Origin: Nocardia sp. NBC_01730
Lineage (GTDB): Bacteria > Actinomycetota > Actinomycetes > Mycobacteriales > Mycobacteriaceae
DNA length: 64,000 nt
Assembly: GCF_035920445.1 (NCBI RefSeq)
Contig: NZ_CP109162.1
Location: 5,332,001 to 5,396,000 of the forward strand
Reading direction: 5' to 3'
Below the pieces are notes generated by a model. The model was not told the origin of the DNA, made no database searches, and was given only the letters and a program-made list of their open reading frames with translations. Below are positions 33,786 through 42,968 of the stretch, in pieces (the stretch's first letter is position 1; the number at the start of each line of letters is the position of its first letter). Made by a program: the position numbers and the translations under genes.

Positions 33786-34259
33786 GTCTCACCTCGTTCC
33801 TGCCTCTCGCCCAAGGTAGAGCCAGTCGGTTGCCGCGATGTTGCGCAACACCCACCGCAGATTTCGCGGCCGTTACCTGGTCGCAGCGACCGTCCCGGCC
33901 GAGCCCCGGCCCAGCCGAGCGTCGCCGCCACAGCTGCACCGGCCCCGGGTCTACCGACTGTCCGAGCCGACACTGTTCCAGTATCTCGCTTATGTCCTGA
34001 CCAGGCACGACACCGGGAGGGCCAGGCACTGCGCTCGACGACGTCACCCGACGGAAGCAGCACCCCGCGATCGAGGACGGCTCGGATCGTTGCTTGATCG
34101 ATCCATGCGAGATAACGGCGTCCAGCAGCAGGCCGGAAACGAGAGCGGCCAAGATCGGACGGTCGCGAGGTTTTCACTAGTTTGATACTTGACGGCATTG
34201 GTGCCTGGTGACATCGGTCGAAGTCTCAATAGTTGATTCAACGATACGATTTAGACACG
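33786..34259. other. 474-base intergenic region at the left edge of the island
   Basis: No intact gene found. On the minus strand a short stretch ending just before the FAD subunit reads NLRWVLRNIAATDWLYLGRE and could be the end of a lost gene, but the frame is closed 25 codons upstream. Bases 34000-34200 code only short open frames. I see no direct repeat or integrase that would mark an attachment site. Confidence 0.5.
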
Positions 34260-34495
34260 TGAGCCAAGACATTCGAGACTTCGCACCCCCGCCGTGTGAT
34301 CTGTTGGCACTCGGTGAGCCGACGGAACCGGCCTCCGGGTACATCCGTAACGAACTGTTCGCATCGCTTGCGAACCAGGGCTTCCGGTCCATCACCCTGA
34401 AGACAGATCGAATGTCGGCGCTCGCGGTCAAAGGCTTTGTCCAGGACGGAACAGGAACCCTCGACGACCGCAGGAAGCGCCGTACCCATGGGTAG
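34260..34495 (+). pseudogene. N-terminal fragment of an erythromycin-esterase-like protein
   Basis: GTG 34260 opens a frame reading SQDIRDFAPPPCDLLALGEP, then FASLANQGFRSITLKTDRMS and ALAVKGFVQDGTGTLDD. This is the start of the erythromycin esterase-like fold (L-L-x-L-G-E-P-T near the N-terminus is diagnostic). It breaks off after about 70 residues into RRKRRTHG and a stop, where the DUF2332 gene begins. The catalytic His and Glu further along are absent. It marks a deletion or insertion joint. Confidence 0.7.
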
Positions 34496-35552
34496 GGCTC
34501 GCACACTCGCTCAGGTGTACCGGCACTTCGGTGCGGTCGACGCCGCCGAAACATCGCCGCTGTACGAGCGCGTCGCCGTCGCCCTGAGTGAGTCCGACGA
34601 GGCGCTGCGCGCCATCGAGGCGGCGCCGGCGCGCAAGCGGCACCCCACGGTCATCCTCGCCGCGTTGCACGACCTCGCCCTCGCCGGACGCGCCCCGGCG
34701 CTTGCCGCGGCCTATACCGCTAGGGACGGCGACGCTGCCGCCGGCGCGGCGATCGACACGCTGGTGCGAATGACCGACTCGGTCGTGGCCGTCGCCGCGC
34801 GTCGGAAGCCGCGGACAGACGAGACCGAACGCTGCGCCGTGCTGTATCCAGCCATTGCCGAGGCGGCGCGCCGGGTAGGCGCGAATGCGGTGGGGCTGAT
34901 CGACGTGGGCTGTTCGGCTGGGCTCAATCTCAATGTCGATCGCGTCGGCATCACGTACAGCAACGGACAATCGCTGGGCGACCCGTCATCTCCAGTGCAG
35001 CTTTCGTCTTCGATCGTGGGCGACCGAGCCATCCCGACGCGGGCGATACCCGAGGTCGTCGCCCGGGTCGGCGTCGACCTCGATCCGGTCGACGTGACCG
35101 ACGCGGAGGACGCCCGCTGGTTACGCGCCTGCCTGCGGCCGGATCAACCGGAGCGGATCGCGAGGCTCGAAGCGGAGATGGCGTTGGCCGCGACGGACCC
35201 TCCACTGCTGCTGCAAGGTGACATCGTCGAGGTGATGCCCGACGCCTTCGCCCGGGTGCCCGCGGACGCCCTGCCTGTCGTCACCACGACGTGGGCGCTG
35301 TCGCGCTTCCCCCTCGAGAGCCGCCTACGCTTCCTGCATCGCCTCGGCGAAGCGGCTACCGGTCGGCCGGTGGCGTGGGTGTCAGCGGAGGGCGTCGGAG
35401 TCGCGCCGACAATACCGACATTTGGCGATCGCCGCGCTTCCGGCCACAGCATCATCGGCCTGGCGGTGTTCGGCCAGTCGACTCTGCGCGCCGAGGCCAT
35501 TGGCCGCTGCTGGTCGCGGGGCCGCTTGCTGGCTTGGCTGACAGACTCCTAG
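34488..35552 (+). CDS. DUF2332-family protein
   Basis: A 354-residue actinobacterial protein beginning MGRARTLAQVYRHFGAVDAA. The segment ALYPAIAEAARRVGA/VGLIDVGCSAGLNLNVDR (about residues 125-155) looks like a methyltransferase-style nucleotide loop, and DPPLLLQGDIVEVMP plus VVTTTWALSRFPLESRLRFL follow as in other DUF2332 members. Function is unknown; a SAM-dependent methyltransferase relationship is inferred from the loop. ATG 34488 is preferred over an upstream TTG. It overlaps the tail of the esterase-like fragment. Confidence 0.8.
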   Translation: MGRARTLAQVYRHFGAVDAAETSPLYERVAVALSESDEALRAIEAAPARKRHPTVILAALHDLALAGRAPALAAAYTARDGDAAAGAAIDTLVRMTDSVVAVAARRKPRTDETERCAVLYPAIAEAARRVGANAVGLIDVGCSAGLNLNVDRVGITYSNGQSLGDPSSPVQLSSSIVGDRAIPTRAIPEVVARVGVDLDPVDVTDAEDARWLRACLRPDQPERIARLEAEMALAATDPPLLLQGDIVEVMPDAFARVPADALPVVTTTWALSRFPLESRLRFLHRLGEAATGRPVAWVSAEGVGVAPTIPTFGDRRASGHSIIGLAVFGQSTLRAEAIGRCWSRGRLLAWLTDS

Positions 35553-35676
35553 GGCGCCGCCGGGCCGGACGCTCAGCAGGGCTTCGATGGTGTACCCGTG
35601 GGAGCGGGCATAGCGGCGTGTATATCGTCGGCAGTTTGGGAGCCGAAAATGTCGCGGCGCACGAAGGCGATGGCCC

Positions 35677-35982
35677 TCACTGCTTGTCCTCGCGCGGGTT
35701 GTCGCTGACGTCGACGACCCGGCCGTCTGCAAACACCACCGCCCACGTGCCGTCGTTGCGCAGCAGGATTCCCTGCGGCTTGTCCATGTCGCGGTCGGGG
35801 TCCCGCGTGATTCGCCAACTCATACGGGCACCGCCGCCAGTCGGTGCTGCGGCGATGAACAGGTTGCATCCGCCGTGCGCGGTCGCAGCGAATTTGGCGT
35901 GATCGAGGCCGCTTATGTAGGTGTCGTTGCACGGCTGCATGCGCCACCGGTTCAGCTGGTAAGTGGGCGCGACGGCGATCAT
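35677..35982 (-). CDS. Hypothetical protein
   Basis: A 101-residue protein. ATG 35982 overlaps the stop of the upstream small membrane-protein gene (ATGA), which decides the start. It contains Cys/His-bearing loops (RMQPCNDTYISGLDHAKF; TAHGGCNLFIAAAP) and a C-terminal beta hairpin (GILLRNDGTWAVVFADGRVV). It is the last of three overlapping small genes read on the minus strand. No family recognised. Confidence 0.6.
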   Translation of the reverse strand: MIAVAPTYQLNRWRMQPCNDTYISGLDHAKFAATAHGGCNLFIAAAPTGGGARMSWRITRDPDRDMDKPQGILLRNDGTWAVVFADGRVVDVSDNPREDKQ

Positions 35983-36230
35983 CGGACGGGCCGCCATGGC
36001 TTGACGATCTTGGCTTCGATGAGGACATCGAGCGCAGCGGCCTTATCGGCGCACGTTTCGGTGTCGCAGCCGATCCGCGCCTGCCACACCAGGTGTGCAT
36101 CTTCCCGTGTGTAGGGGACATCAGGTGCGGGGTGGCACGTCTCCGTGCTTCTCACGGGCCGATCGAAGAACCAGATCGTGCCGTAGATGACTGCGGCGAC
36201 GATGAAGGCGATCACCAGAGCTATCGACAT
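35979..36230 (-). CDS. Small membrane protein, hypothetical
   Basis: An 83-residue protein with one N-terminal transmembrane helix (MSIALVIAFIVAAVIYGTIW) and a Cys-containing soluble tail (ETCHPAPDVPY; ARIGCDTETCADKAAALDVL). ATG 36230 lies inside the end of the upstream frame. The four cysteines suggest disulfides if the tail is extracytoplasmic. No family recognised. Confidence 0.6.
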   Translation of the reverse strand: MSIALVIAFIVAAVIYGTIWFFDRPVRSTETCHPAPDVPYTREDAHLVWQARIGCDTETCADKAAALDVLIEAKIVKPWRPVR

Positions 36231-36592
36231 CGGCCGATGCCCTCTGGTCGCTGTATGTAGGTGATACGCCCGATGCCGGGGGTCGCTGCACCCAGGCACT
36301 GGGACGATTCGAGGCGAGGCTGGGCTGCCCACTCGCGGATGGCGTCGGCGACGCGCTCCAAAAGTTGGAGCGTCGACGGATCGAAGTCGACCACAGTTGT
36401 GGGGCCGCTGTCGTGCGGAGTTCGTTGCGGCAGTTTCACTTTGGACACTGGAATATACCCCTGGGTGCGTTGTGTTTTGTTAGCTGCCAGCAGATCGGCT
36501 GGTGGCAAGACGCAGTCATCAGCCGGAGCAGGACGCGCCTGGGACCCGTTGCGGCAGGGCCGCATACTCGACCGAATGATCAGCGCCGACAC
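36221..36592 (-). CDS. Hypothetical protein
   Basis: Up to 123 residues. GTG 36592 or ATG 36565 may be the start; neither has a clear ribosome site. The middle has TVVDFDPSTLQLLERVADAI, a plausible helix, and the end overlaps the small membrane-protein gene. The three small overlapping genes look like one operon of unknown role inside the island. Confidence 0.45.
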   Translation of the reverse strand: MSALIIRSSMRPCRNGSQARPAPADDCVLPPADLLAANKTQRTQGYIPVSKVKLPQRTPHDSGPTTVVDFDPSTLQLLERVADAIREWAAQPRLESSQCLGAATPGIGRITYIQRPEGIGRCR

Positions 36593-36601
36593 TCGTATTG
36601 A

Positions 36602-37669
36602 TCATTCGGCATAAATGGCGCGGTGCCGCTCGAGGAACAGGCTGTGCTCGTCACGCCTATAGTCAAGAAACGTGCGATCTGGCCCCGGCATGCGGGTATC
36701 GGCGAGCCGCTCCCGAACTTCCTCTAGTGCACGAACGAACCGCTCCCCGTATTGAAATGTTCGGCCGTCGCCCCAATCGAACCAGACAGGTTCATCGACA
36801 CGCTCAGAGTGGATGGAGTACTGCTGTTTGAGGTGTCCGACGTTCGCGCACATCGGAATCAGGTTGAGATCGAATGCGAACTCGAGCTGACCGGAGTGGC
36901 TGCCGTACAGGTATGGGAGTAGAAGGACGTCGGCGTCCAGACCTGCTTCGGCAATGACGGAGTCAGATCGGTACGACTGAATACTGGCGCGAATGCGTTG
37001 GTCGACCTGGAGTACCGATAGCAGCGCAGGGATGTCGTGCCGGGCGAAGTCTGCCGGACTGAATGGGCGTAGCAGTAGGTCCAATTTCGCATTGGGATTC
37101 GGTTCGCTCAGGGTCCAGTTCGATACTGCTGCAAGTAGATCGCGATTGGGACGCAGCGCACCGTACATGAGGCTACTGATCGTCTCAGCATCGTCGTCGC
37201 GCCGACGGCCATACAGTTGGTCGGGTGGCACGACGAATCCGTGCGGGATCACATCGATGGGCGGTAGGTGCGGGACAGCCCTGCGTAGTTCAGCAACGGA
37301 TGATTCGGTGAGGCCGACCCAGCGATCTGCTGCCTGTGCGATCAGATTCATGCGCGCATGGAAGTCGCTGGGGGTGAGGAACATAGGCTCGACATCATGG
37401 GCGGTGTATACAACCCTGATCGAATGGTCGGCGCATGCCGACAGGAGTCGTTCGAGTGCTTCGATGTCCTCAAACTCGATGTGATGCAGGTGCAGTACGT
37501 CAAGCCAGTCGAGTGGTCGGTGCCGTAATAGCCAGGTGGCGCTCACGCTGGCGGGCACGATCCCATGCCGGGTGTTAGTGCCGTTGAGCTGGTGAATGTC
37601 GGCCGAGAGGATTTTTCGAACATAAGGGGTCCGGGCAGGCAGGTGCACCACCCGTATCGGCCTGCTCAT
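36602..37669 (-). CDS. GT4-like glycosyltransferase
   Basis: A 355-residue GT-B fold candidate. The N-terminal domain shows VVHLPARTPYVRKIL, LDVLHLHHIEFED and IRVVYTAHDVEPMFLTP (the H-D-V-E-P region typical of GT4-like acceptors). The domain junction reads IDVIPHGFVVPPDQLYG, and LLLPYLYGSHSGQLEFAFDL matches the donor-sugar E-x7-E region loosely. Sugar and acceptor are unknown. ATG 37669 overlaps the stop of the HAD phosphatase gene (ATGA), so both act from one transcript. Confidence 0.72.
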   Translation of the reverse strand: MSRPIRVVHLPARTPYVRKILSADIHQLNGTNTRHGIVPASVSATWLLRHRPLDWLDVLHLHHIEFEDIEALERLLSACADHSIRVVYTAHDVEPMFLTPSDFHARMNLIAQAADRWVGLTESSVAELRRAVPHLPPIDVIPHGFVVPPDQLYGRRRDDDAETISSLMYGALRPNRDLLAAVSNWTLSEPNPNAKLDLLLRPFSPADFARHDIPALLSVLQVDQRIRASIQSYRSDSVIAEAGLDADVLLLPYLYGSHSGQLEFAFDLNLIPMCANVGHLKQQYSIHSERVDEPVWFDWGDGRTFQYGERFVRALEEVRERLADTRMPGPDRTFLDYRRDEHSLFLERHRAIYAE

Positions 37670-38172
37670 CGCGGCATCCATGTCGCTTGCTGGACCGGCC
37701 AGCCCCTGTCACGTAGCGCGGTCACTACGGTGTCATCGTCATCGACTATGAGGCGGATATCGAAGTGTGCCGCGATGTCAAGTATCCGAGCGACTTTGAA
37801 CTCTGCGACCGGTCGGCGGTCGTGGTTAGGACGCATGTACAGCATGTCGACCGGCAGGCCGTGTTGAGCCAGCCAGGCGACGGTGATGACGCGGAACCTT
37901 TCCGGTCGGCCGGTGAGCCAGACTGTGCGGTTGCCGGGTGCTGCTTCAAATACCAGTTCCATTCCCCGTCTCAACGGCGGGTCGTTGGTTGCCTCGGCGA
38001 AGAACGCATCCCAGTCAGGATTGGCGGAGGTCACGTAGTGCATGCGGTGACGGCAGTCCGACACGGTGCCGTCGATGTCGGCGACCACAGCCGGCGCGCG
38101 AACCCCCTTGGTCTGCAGACCTTGATCGTTTGGGGAACGTGTTGCTGTCCAAAGCTTCTCCGCGAATCTCAT
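37666..38172 (-). CDS. HAD-superfamily phosphatase (polynucleotide-kinase-phosphatase-like)
   Basis: A 168-residue HAD fold: motif I VVADIDGTVSD, motif II VWLTGRPERFR, and motif III/IV RLIVDDDDTVV. The order and the RHRMHYV insert resemble the 3'-phosphatase-like domain fused to polynucleotide kinases, but no kinase domain is present. It probably removes a phosphate from a small molecule or nucleotide in the island pathway. ATG 38172 is chosen; GTG 38226 is an alternative. Coupled to the glycosyltransferase downstream. Confidence 0.75.
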   Translation of the reverse strand: MRFAEKLWTATRSPNDQGLQTKGVRAPAVVADIDGTVSDCRHRMHYVTSANPDWDAFFAEATNDPPLRRGMELVFEAAPGNRTVWLTGRPERFRVITVAWLAQHGLPVDMLYMRPNHDRRPVAEFKVARILDIAAHFDIRLIVDDDDTVVTALRDRGWPVQQATWMPR

Positions 38173-38320
38173 ATGCCGAGCGTCGCTCACTATCGACGGG
38201 AACGATAGATCACGTTGGTCCCTCACGGTGAGGGGGCTGCCTGGTCTGTCCGCCAGACGCGGGGCTCACGGATTCTTGCTGAGCAAGGACCCAAGTTGTG
38301 ATGTCAGATGGGAGCGCAGC
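38173..38320. promoter_or_regulatory. Divergent promoter region of the island
   Basis: The only gap between the minus-strand HAD-glycosyltransferase unit and the plus-strand TrpRS-like to metalloprotein unit. It must hold promoters for both directions. TATCGACGGGAACGATAGA near 38192-38210 is a partial palindrome (TATCG/CGATA) and a possible operator. Confidence 0.45.
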
Positions 38321-39397
38321 ATGACGTCAGCGCTGAACAGCCGCAAAGAGCCGGCGCCGGGTGATGCGGGCCAAGGCCCGCTTACCTTCACCGAAGGTTA
38401 TTACCGGCAGATCATCGACCGATTCGGCTATGACGATTTCGAGCTAACCAGGTTCGCATTCAATTTCGCCGGCATGCGGTCGGACGAGTTGAACATGCGG
38501 TGGCTCTGCCACCATCGCGCTGATCAGTTCCTCGCCACTGAGCGAACGAGGAGGGTGGTGACCACCGGGTTCGGAATGTCGGGTCTGCCGCATATGGGGA
38601 CGGTCGCCCAGATCATAGGCATTACCCGGATGCAGCAGAGTGGTGAAAGAACGCAGGTAGTACTCGGGGATCTGGACGCGCACAATGGCAAGGGTCGTCC
38701 GTTGGGTGGCGCGCAGGAGCTGGCGGACCGGTTCGCGATATTCTGCCGTCGGCTTGGCTACGACGACACGGTTGGTGGCCTACGGAATCAGTTCGATGAT
38801 GCGGAGAGCCTTCGGAATCTTTATCTGCTCAGTCATTACGCCGACGATGCCGATTTCGAGCGAGCTGAGGAAGACAATCACCGCTATTACGCCTCGCTCG
38901 GGGTCGTCGACGATCGAATGACGTTTCGGCGCAAGACTTCTCTGGCGCTGATGGCGGCCGACTTCCTTACGCTGGGCCAGCATGCCGATGCGGTTCTGGT
39001 CCTGTTGGGTATCGATGAGCACAAGTACGTCAGATTCGCTGCGGAGATCGCAAGCCGTTTGAGCGGCAACACAAGTCTCCGTGGCACATTCGTCCTTGCC
39101 TCGATCTATACGAGGCTGGCCAGTGGATTTGGCGGTCATCCGAAGATGTCCAAGAGCATCCCCGGCTCGTCTATCGACGTGACCTCCTCGCCTGACGAGA
39201 TCAAGCGGCGGATCAACTGCGACGACGTGCGCGCAGCGGAGCAGTCGCCGACGTTCCAACTGATCAATCAGCTGTTTCTCCGTCCGGCCGAAGATTGCCG
39301 CCAACTTCGCCGTGAATGCGCTGACGCCTCACCGGCTTGGATGGAAACAAAGGCCGAATTGGTCGATTCCCTTGTCGCGATCACGGAATTGTGGTGA
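38321..39397 (+). CDS. Tryptophanyl-tRNA-synthetase-like class I protein
   Basis: A 358-residue stand-alone class I synthetase core. The HIGH-type motif is SGLPHMGT (87-94), the KMSKS motif is PKMSKSIPGSS (274-284), and GIDEHKYVRFAAEIA matches the DQDxYFR region of archaeal/eukaryotic-type TrpRS. It is not the bacterial TrpS type. It may charge tRNA-Trp as a resistance variant, or activate an amino acid for a pathway. ATG 38321 has GGGAGCGCAGC upstream. First gene of a plus-strand set of six. Confidence 0.78.
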   Translation: MTSALNSRKEPAPGDAGQGPLTFTEGYYRQIIDRFGYDDFELTRFAFNFAGMRSDELNMRWLCHHRADQFLATERTRRVVTTGFGMSGLPHMGTVAQIIGITRMQQSGERTQVVLGDLDAHNGKGRPLGGAQELADRFAIFCRRLGYDDTVGGLRNQFDDAESLRNLYLLSHYADDADFERAEEDNHRYYASLGVVDDRMTFRRKTSLALMAADFLTLGQHADAVLVLLGIDEHKYVRFAAEIASRLSGNTSLRGTFVLASIYTRLASGFGGHPKMSKSIPGSSIDVTSSPDEIKRRINCDDVRAAEQSPTFQLINQLFLRPAEDCRQLRRECADASPAWMETKAELVDSLVAITELW

Positions 39398-39408
39398 ACG
39401 GAGCGGAT

Positions 39409-40539
39409 ATGCGGACCAACCTGATCGGTTTCCCCGAGACACCGTTTGCTACGCATTTCGGGCCCTACCTGAGCCGCCTGAACTCGGGACTCAGGTTGAC
39501 CTATCACGAGGCCGCGCATTACATGCGGCTCGTGCTGGCCATCGATGACCCGCGGACACGTAGCGCGCAACTTGGTGTCCTGCTCAACGGGTTCATGGCC
39601 AAACACCCAACTGTCGAGGAAGCCAGCGGAATCATCGATGCGGCATTGGAATTAGATTCCCACTCTCCGACGACGCGTCCGTTACACCCGTTCACTGGCG
39701 AGCGGGTGGTCGGGGTCGCGGGTAGCGGCAAGAAAGGATTCAAGACACCGAACGTTTCGACCTCGGCTGCGCTGGTGGCAGCCGCGGCAGGGGTCAAGGT
39801 CGCAAAATGTGCTTCGGCGGCAACTTCTTCCGTGGCCGGCTCCGCCGACACACTCAAACGGCTCGGCGTGCATCTGACAGCGAGCGCTCCGCAGACGTTG
39901 GATGTGATGGCGAAGTGCGGTCTGGGGGTGTTCGAGATCGAGCAGATCATTCCCCGATTCGACGCCGCATACGGTGGCCTGTTCTACGCCCCGCATGTCC
40001 TGTCGCTGGCCCTGCCGGCATTGCTCCTGCCGATCCGGACCGACACGCTCCTGTACGGCATAGCGCACCCTGACGTGAGCCTGTCGTTGGAGGTGCTGGG
40101 CCGCTACCACGACGGAGATCTGTTCGTCGTGGCTTCCACACCAGACAACGTGCGCTGGCTCGACGAAGTAGGCATCGTCGGCGAAACATCGATGGTCGGC
40201 ATCCACCGTGGAGTGCGCGGAAGAATGCTTCGGCTGAACGTGGCCGATCAACTCGGCATCGGGCCCTACTCGCTCGACGGCCTCACCCCGGGCTCGACAG
40301 TGACCGAGCAAGCCCGCATCGTGGTCGAGGTCTTGACAGGCCGGGCGAATGCAAGCCTCACCGATCTCGTGGCCGCCAATGCTGCAACGCTGATCTTTCT
40401 CGGTGAGGTTCGCGCAACGCTAGCCGAAGCATTCGGTCTCGCTCGCGAAATACTGTACAGCCGTGCCGCATTCGACAAGCTTCGGGAGCTTGTCCGTGCC
40501 ACCACCGGAACGGCTTCGAGTCTTCGGGAGTGGCGGTGA
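39409..40539 (+). CDS. Anthranilate phosphoribosyltransferase-like (TrpD/YbiB-like) protein
   Basis: A 376-residue class IV phosphoribosyltransferase/nucleoside-phosphorylase fold. The PRPP loop equivalent is VAGSGKKGFKTPNVSTSAAL (103-122), followed by VAKCASAATSSVAGSADTLKRLGV, which parallels the G-T-G-G-D / N-x-S-T / V-A-K-H-G-N / S-S-G-S-A-D series of TrpD. The Asp of GTGGD is replaced (GSGKK) and KHGN reads KCAS, so the substrate or chemistry may differ. GGAGCGG precedes ATG 39409. No other trp gene is nearby. Confidence 0.75.
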   Translation: MRTNLIGFPETPFATHFGPYLSRLNSGLRLTYHEAAHYMRLVLAIDDPRTRSAQLGVLLNGFMAKHPTVEEASGIIDAALELDSHSPTTRPLHPFTGERVVGVAGSGKKGFKTPNVSTSAALVAAAAGVKVAKCASAATSSVAGSADTLKRLGVHLTASAPQTLDVMAKCGLGVFEIEQIIPRFDAAYGGLFYAPHVLSLALPALLLPIRTDTLLYGIAHPDVSLSLEVLGRYHDGDLFVVASTPDNVRWLDEVGIVGETSMVGIHRGVRGRMLRLNVADQLGIGPYSLDGLTPGSTVTEQARIVVEVLTGRANASLTDLVAANAATLIFLGEVRATLAEAFGLAREILYSRAAFDKLRELVRATTGTASSLREWR

Positions 40540-41447
40540 CGACGATACCTGTTCCCGTCGTCGCGGCTGGGTTGTGTGGATCCGATCTCCAGCGTCTCCG
40601 TGATGGCCAATCCTGGGCGTCCCTCGGCCATGAACTTGTCGGGCATCGCCCCAGCGACCGAGCGCTGGTCGCCATCCGGCCTCTGCGTCCGTGTCGAAAC
40701 TGCCCGGCATGCCATCGAGGTTGGACAGAGCAATGTCCGTACGACGAAAGCATCGGTCGCCGAGACAACAGCCGAGGTGGATTCAGCGGGTCAGCCGACG
40801 TCACTGAGGAACAGCTCTACCCTCTGCAATCAGGTGTAGGAGCTGTGGTGGCAACTCTGGCCGATCCGTTGGCCTGCGTCTTGCACGCGCTGCGACCGGT
40901 GAACCTCGACGGTGAGGTACTGATCATCGGCGACGGACCAATGGCGGCTCTAGCCGCCGTGCGCTCCCGGCAGGTAGATGCCCAGCGGGTGACAGTAGCG
41001 GTGAAACACCCCGACCGGATCGGCAAGCTCGCAGGGTTCGCTGACGAGGTAGTTGCGTCCGCAGATTTGGCGGCGGACCGCTACGATGTTGTGGTCGAAA
41101 CCGTAGGAGGCATCAGCAGTGAACCGATATTGACAGCAGTGACCGCGGTGGCACCCCTGGGACAGGTGGTGGCACTCGGGGTCTATCACGCGCAAGCGAC
41201 TGCTGATCTATCGGTTCGACGCTTTCTGGAGAAAGAAGCAACACTCCACGGCAGCAAGGCATACCGGATCACCGAAGAGATCGACGACTTCGCCGATGCT
41301 CTCGATCTCCTTGCCCATCATCCCGGTGATTTCCTGCCAGTCATCACCGAGGTCGAAACTCTGCCGACCGAGGTTCCGCAGTCGTTTGCCAGCGAACGCG
41401 CACACACGCTCAAGGTCGTCTACACCCGCGAGACGACCACTCGTTGA
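40536..41447 (+). CDS. Zinc-dependent medium-chain dehydrogenase
   Basis: A 303-residue MDR enzyme of the threonine/sorbitol-dehydrogenase type, somewhat short. Catalytic zinc residues are C14 (GLCGSDLQR) and H32-E33 (GHE); structural zinc cysteines are C53, C56, C59 and C67. The Rossmann segment is EVLIIGDGPMAALAA. GTG 40536 overlaps the stop of the upstream gene (GTGA), so it is coupled to the TrpD-like protein and probably oxidises its product or a precursor. Confidence 0.82.
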   Translation: MTTIPVPVVAAGLCGSDLQRLRDGQSWASLGHELVGHRPSDRALVAIRPLRPCRNCPACHRGWTEQCPYDESIGRRDNSRGGFSGSADVTEEQLYPLQSGVGAVVATLADPLACVLHALRPVNLDGEVLIIGDGPMAALAAVRSRQVDAQRVTVAVKHPDRIGKLAGFADEVVASADLAADRYDVVVETVGGISSEPILTAVTAVAPLGQVVALGVYHAQATADLSVRRFLEKEATLHGSKAYRITEEIDDFADALDLLAHHPGDFLPVITEVETLPTEVPQSFASERAHTLKVVYTRETTTR

Positions 41448-41476
41448 TCGCATCCGACTCGTGAACAGGAAACCTC

Positions 41477-42898
41477 ATGTTGGATCCCCACACCGGTCTC
41501 GGCGCCTCGCACCGAGAACTCTCAGCCGTCCTGGAAACCGCTCCCGACCTGAGGGAAGGCCCGCAGCTCGACACGATCCTCGAGCTTTTGGCACAGCGCC
41601 GGACCATGGACCTGTCGGACCTGCCGCCCGCCGATCAAGCGCAACTGGTCTCCGCACGCACCCAAGCACTCCTGCCGTCGGTCGGCCATCTCGACGAACT
41701 ACTGACCTCCGCGAAGGACCGGCAGCTGATCGTGAAATTCGGCATCGACCCGACCGCCGCTGACGTGCACGTGGGCCATGCCGTCCCGATGATCCTCGCC
41801 AGCCGCTTCCAGCGCATGGGCCATCGCGTCGTGTTTATCGTCGGCGATATCACCGCCAAGATCGGCGATCCCACCGGCCGGGTCGCCGACCGGCCCCCAC
41901 TCACTGACGACGACATCCGCGCCAACATGCAGTCCTACCGTGACCAGGTCACCCCCTTCTTCGACTTCGAACACGCCGACTTTCGGTTCAACAGCGAATG
42001 GCTTGCCCCGTTCACCCTTCCCCAGTTCATCGGTGTCCTCGAAGGGCTCCCCCTCTCGATATCGCTGCAGCGGGAGGACTTCCGCAACCGCCTCGAAACC
42101 GGCAGCGGACTATCCATGGCCGAGCTGGTGTACTCAGTCGTCATGGCGCTGGACTCGGTCGAGATCAACGCCGACATCGAACTCGGTGGCCTCGACCAGC
42201 TGCTGAACATGCAGATGTGCCGCCGCGTCATGGAAAACCGCGGACAGACACCGGAAGTGATCCTCGCGACCAGGCTGATCGAAGGCACCGACGGATCCGG
42301 CGCGAAGATGAGCAAGAGCAAGGGCAACTACGTCGGGCTGGCCTTCGAGCCCAAAGACGTATTCGGCAAGCTCATGTCCGCCGCCGACCGGCTCCTGCCC
42401 GGCTACCTCGCTGCCCTCACCGAACTGCTCGATCCCGAGATCAATCTTCTTCGGGACATGATGCAGGACAAACGAATCCACCCCATGGGTGTGAAGACCC
42501 TGCTCGCTTCGGACGTCACCGGCGCGATCCACGGCCGCGTACCAGCGGAAGCCAGCCGCGCCAGATTTGCCGCCCAGTTCTCACGAAAGCGATTCTCCGA
42601 CACTCCGGACCTGCCGGTCATCAACGTCGAAGAACACTCGGACGCCACCGTGGCCGAGCTGCTCGTGAACATCACCGCCCTCGTTCCCAGCGTCGGCCAG
42701 GTCCGGCGCATCGCCAAAGGCGGTGGGCTCCGGCTCGTCGTAGAAACCGATGCCGATCAGCAAGATTCGGTGGTCCTGAGCGCAGACGAAGTCAAGGCGA
42801 CCGTTATTGTCCTGACCAACACATACGCACCCTTGACGGATCAGCCGCAGGCGCGGCGATTCGTCAAATGCGGGCGCGCCCTCTTCGAACTGCGGTGA
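41477..42898 (+). CDS. tyrS: Tyrosyl-tRNA synthetase, probable second copy
   Basis: A 473-residue TyrRS. Signatures: HVGH (98-101), YRDQVTPFFD region, the tyrosine-pocket stretch ELVYSVVMALDSVEINADIELGG, GAKMSKSKGNYVGL, and a C-terminal S4-like RNA-binding domain (IAKGGGLRLVVE). It has about 45 extra N-terminal residues compared with usual TyrRS (ATG 41606 is an internal alternative). AGGAAACCTC precedes ATG 41477. Its place in a low-GC island rather than a housekeeping locus suggests a resistance or pathway copy. Confidence 0.88.
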   Translation: MLDPHTGLGASHRELSAVLETAPDLREGPQLDTILELLAQRRTMDLSDLPPADQAQLVSARTQALLPSVGHLDELLTSAKDRQLIVKFGIDPTAADVHVGHAVPMILASRFQRMGHRVVFIVGDITAKIGDPTGRVADRPPLTDDDIRANMQSYRDQVTPFFDFEHADFRFNSEWLAPFTLPQFIGVLEGLPLSISLQREDFRNRLETGSGLSMAELVYSVVMALDSVEINADIELGGLDQLLNMQMCRRVMENRGQTPEVILATRLIEGTDGSGAKMSKSKGNYVGLAFEPKDVFGKLMSAADRLLPGYLAALTELLDPEINLLRDMMQDKRIHPMGVKTLLASDVTGAIHGRVPAEASRARFAAQFSRKRFSDTPDLPVINVEEHSDATVAELLVNITALVPSVGQVRRIAKGGGLRLVVETDADQQDSVVLSADEVKATVIVLTNTYAPLTDQPQARRFVKCGRALFELR

Positions 42899-42968
42899 CA
42901 CGGCGCCCACCCCCGCCGCTACACTCAACGCCGTCCAGCGACGTGCACGGCAGCGGGGGTGGGTTCAC

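Noticed and set aside
34044..34260. Attachment site or integrase at the left island edge
   Set aside because: No tRNA gene, integrase or matching direct repeat with the right edge could be seen; only gene fragments mark the edges.
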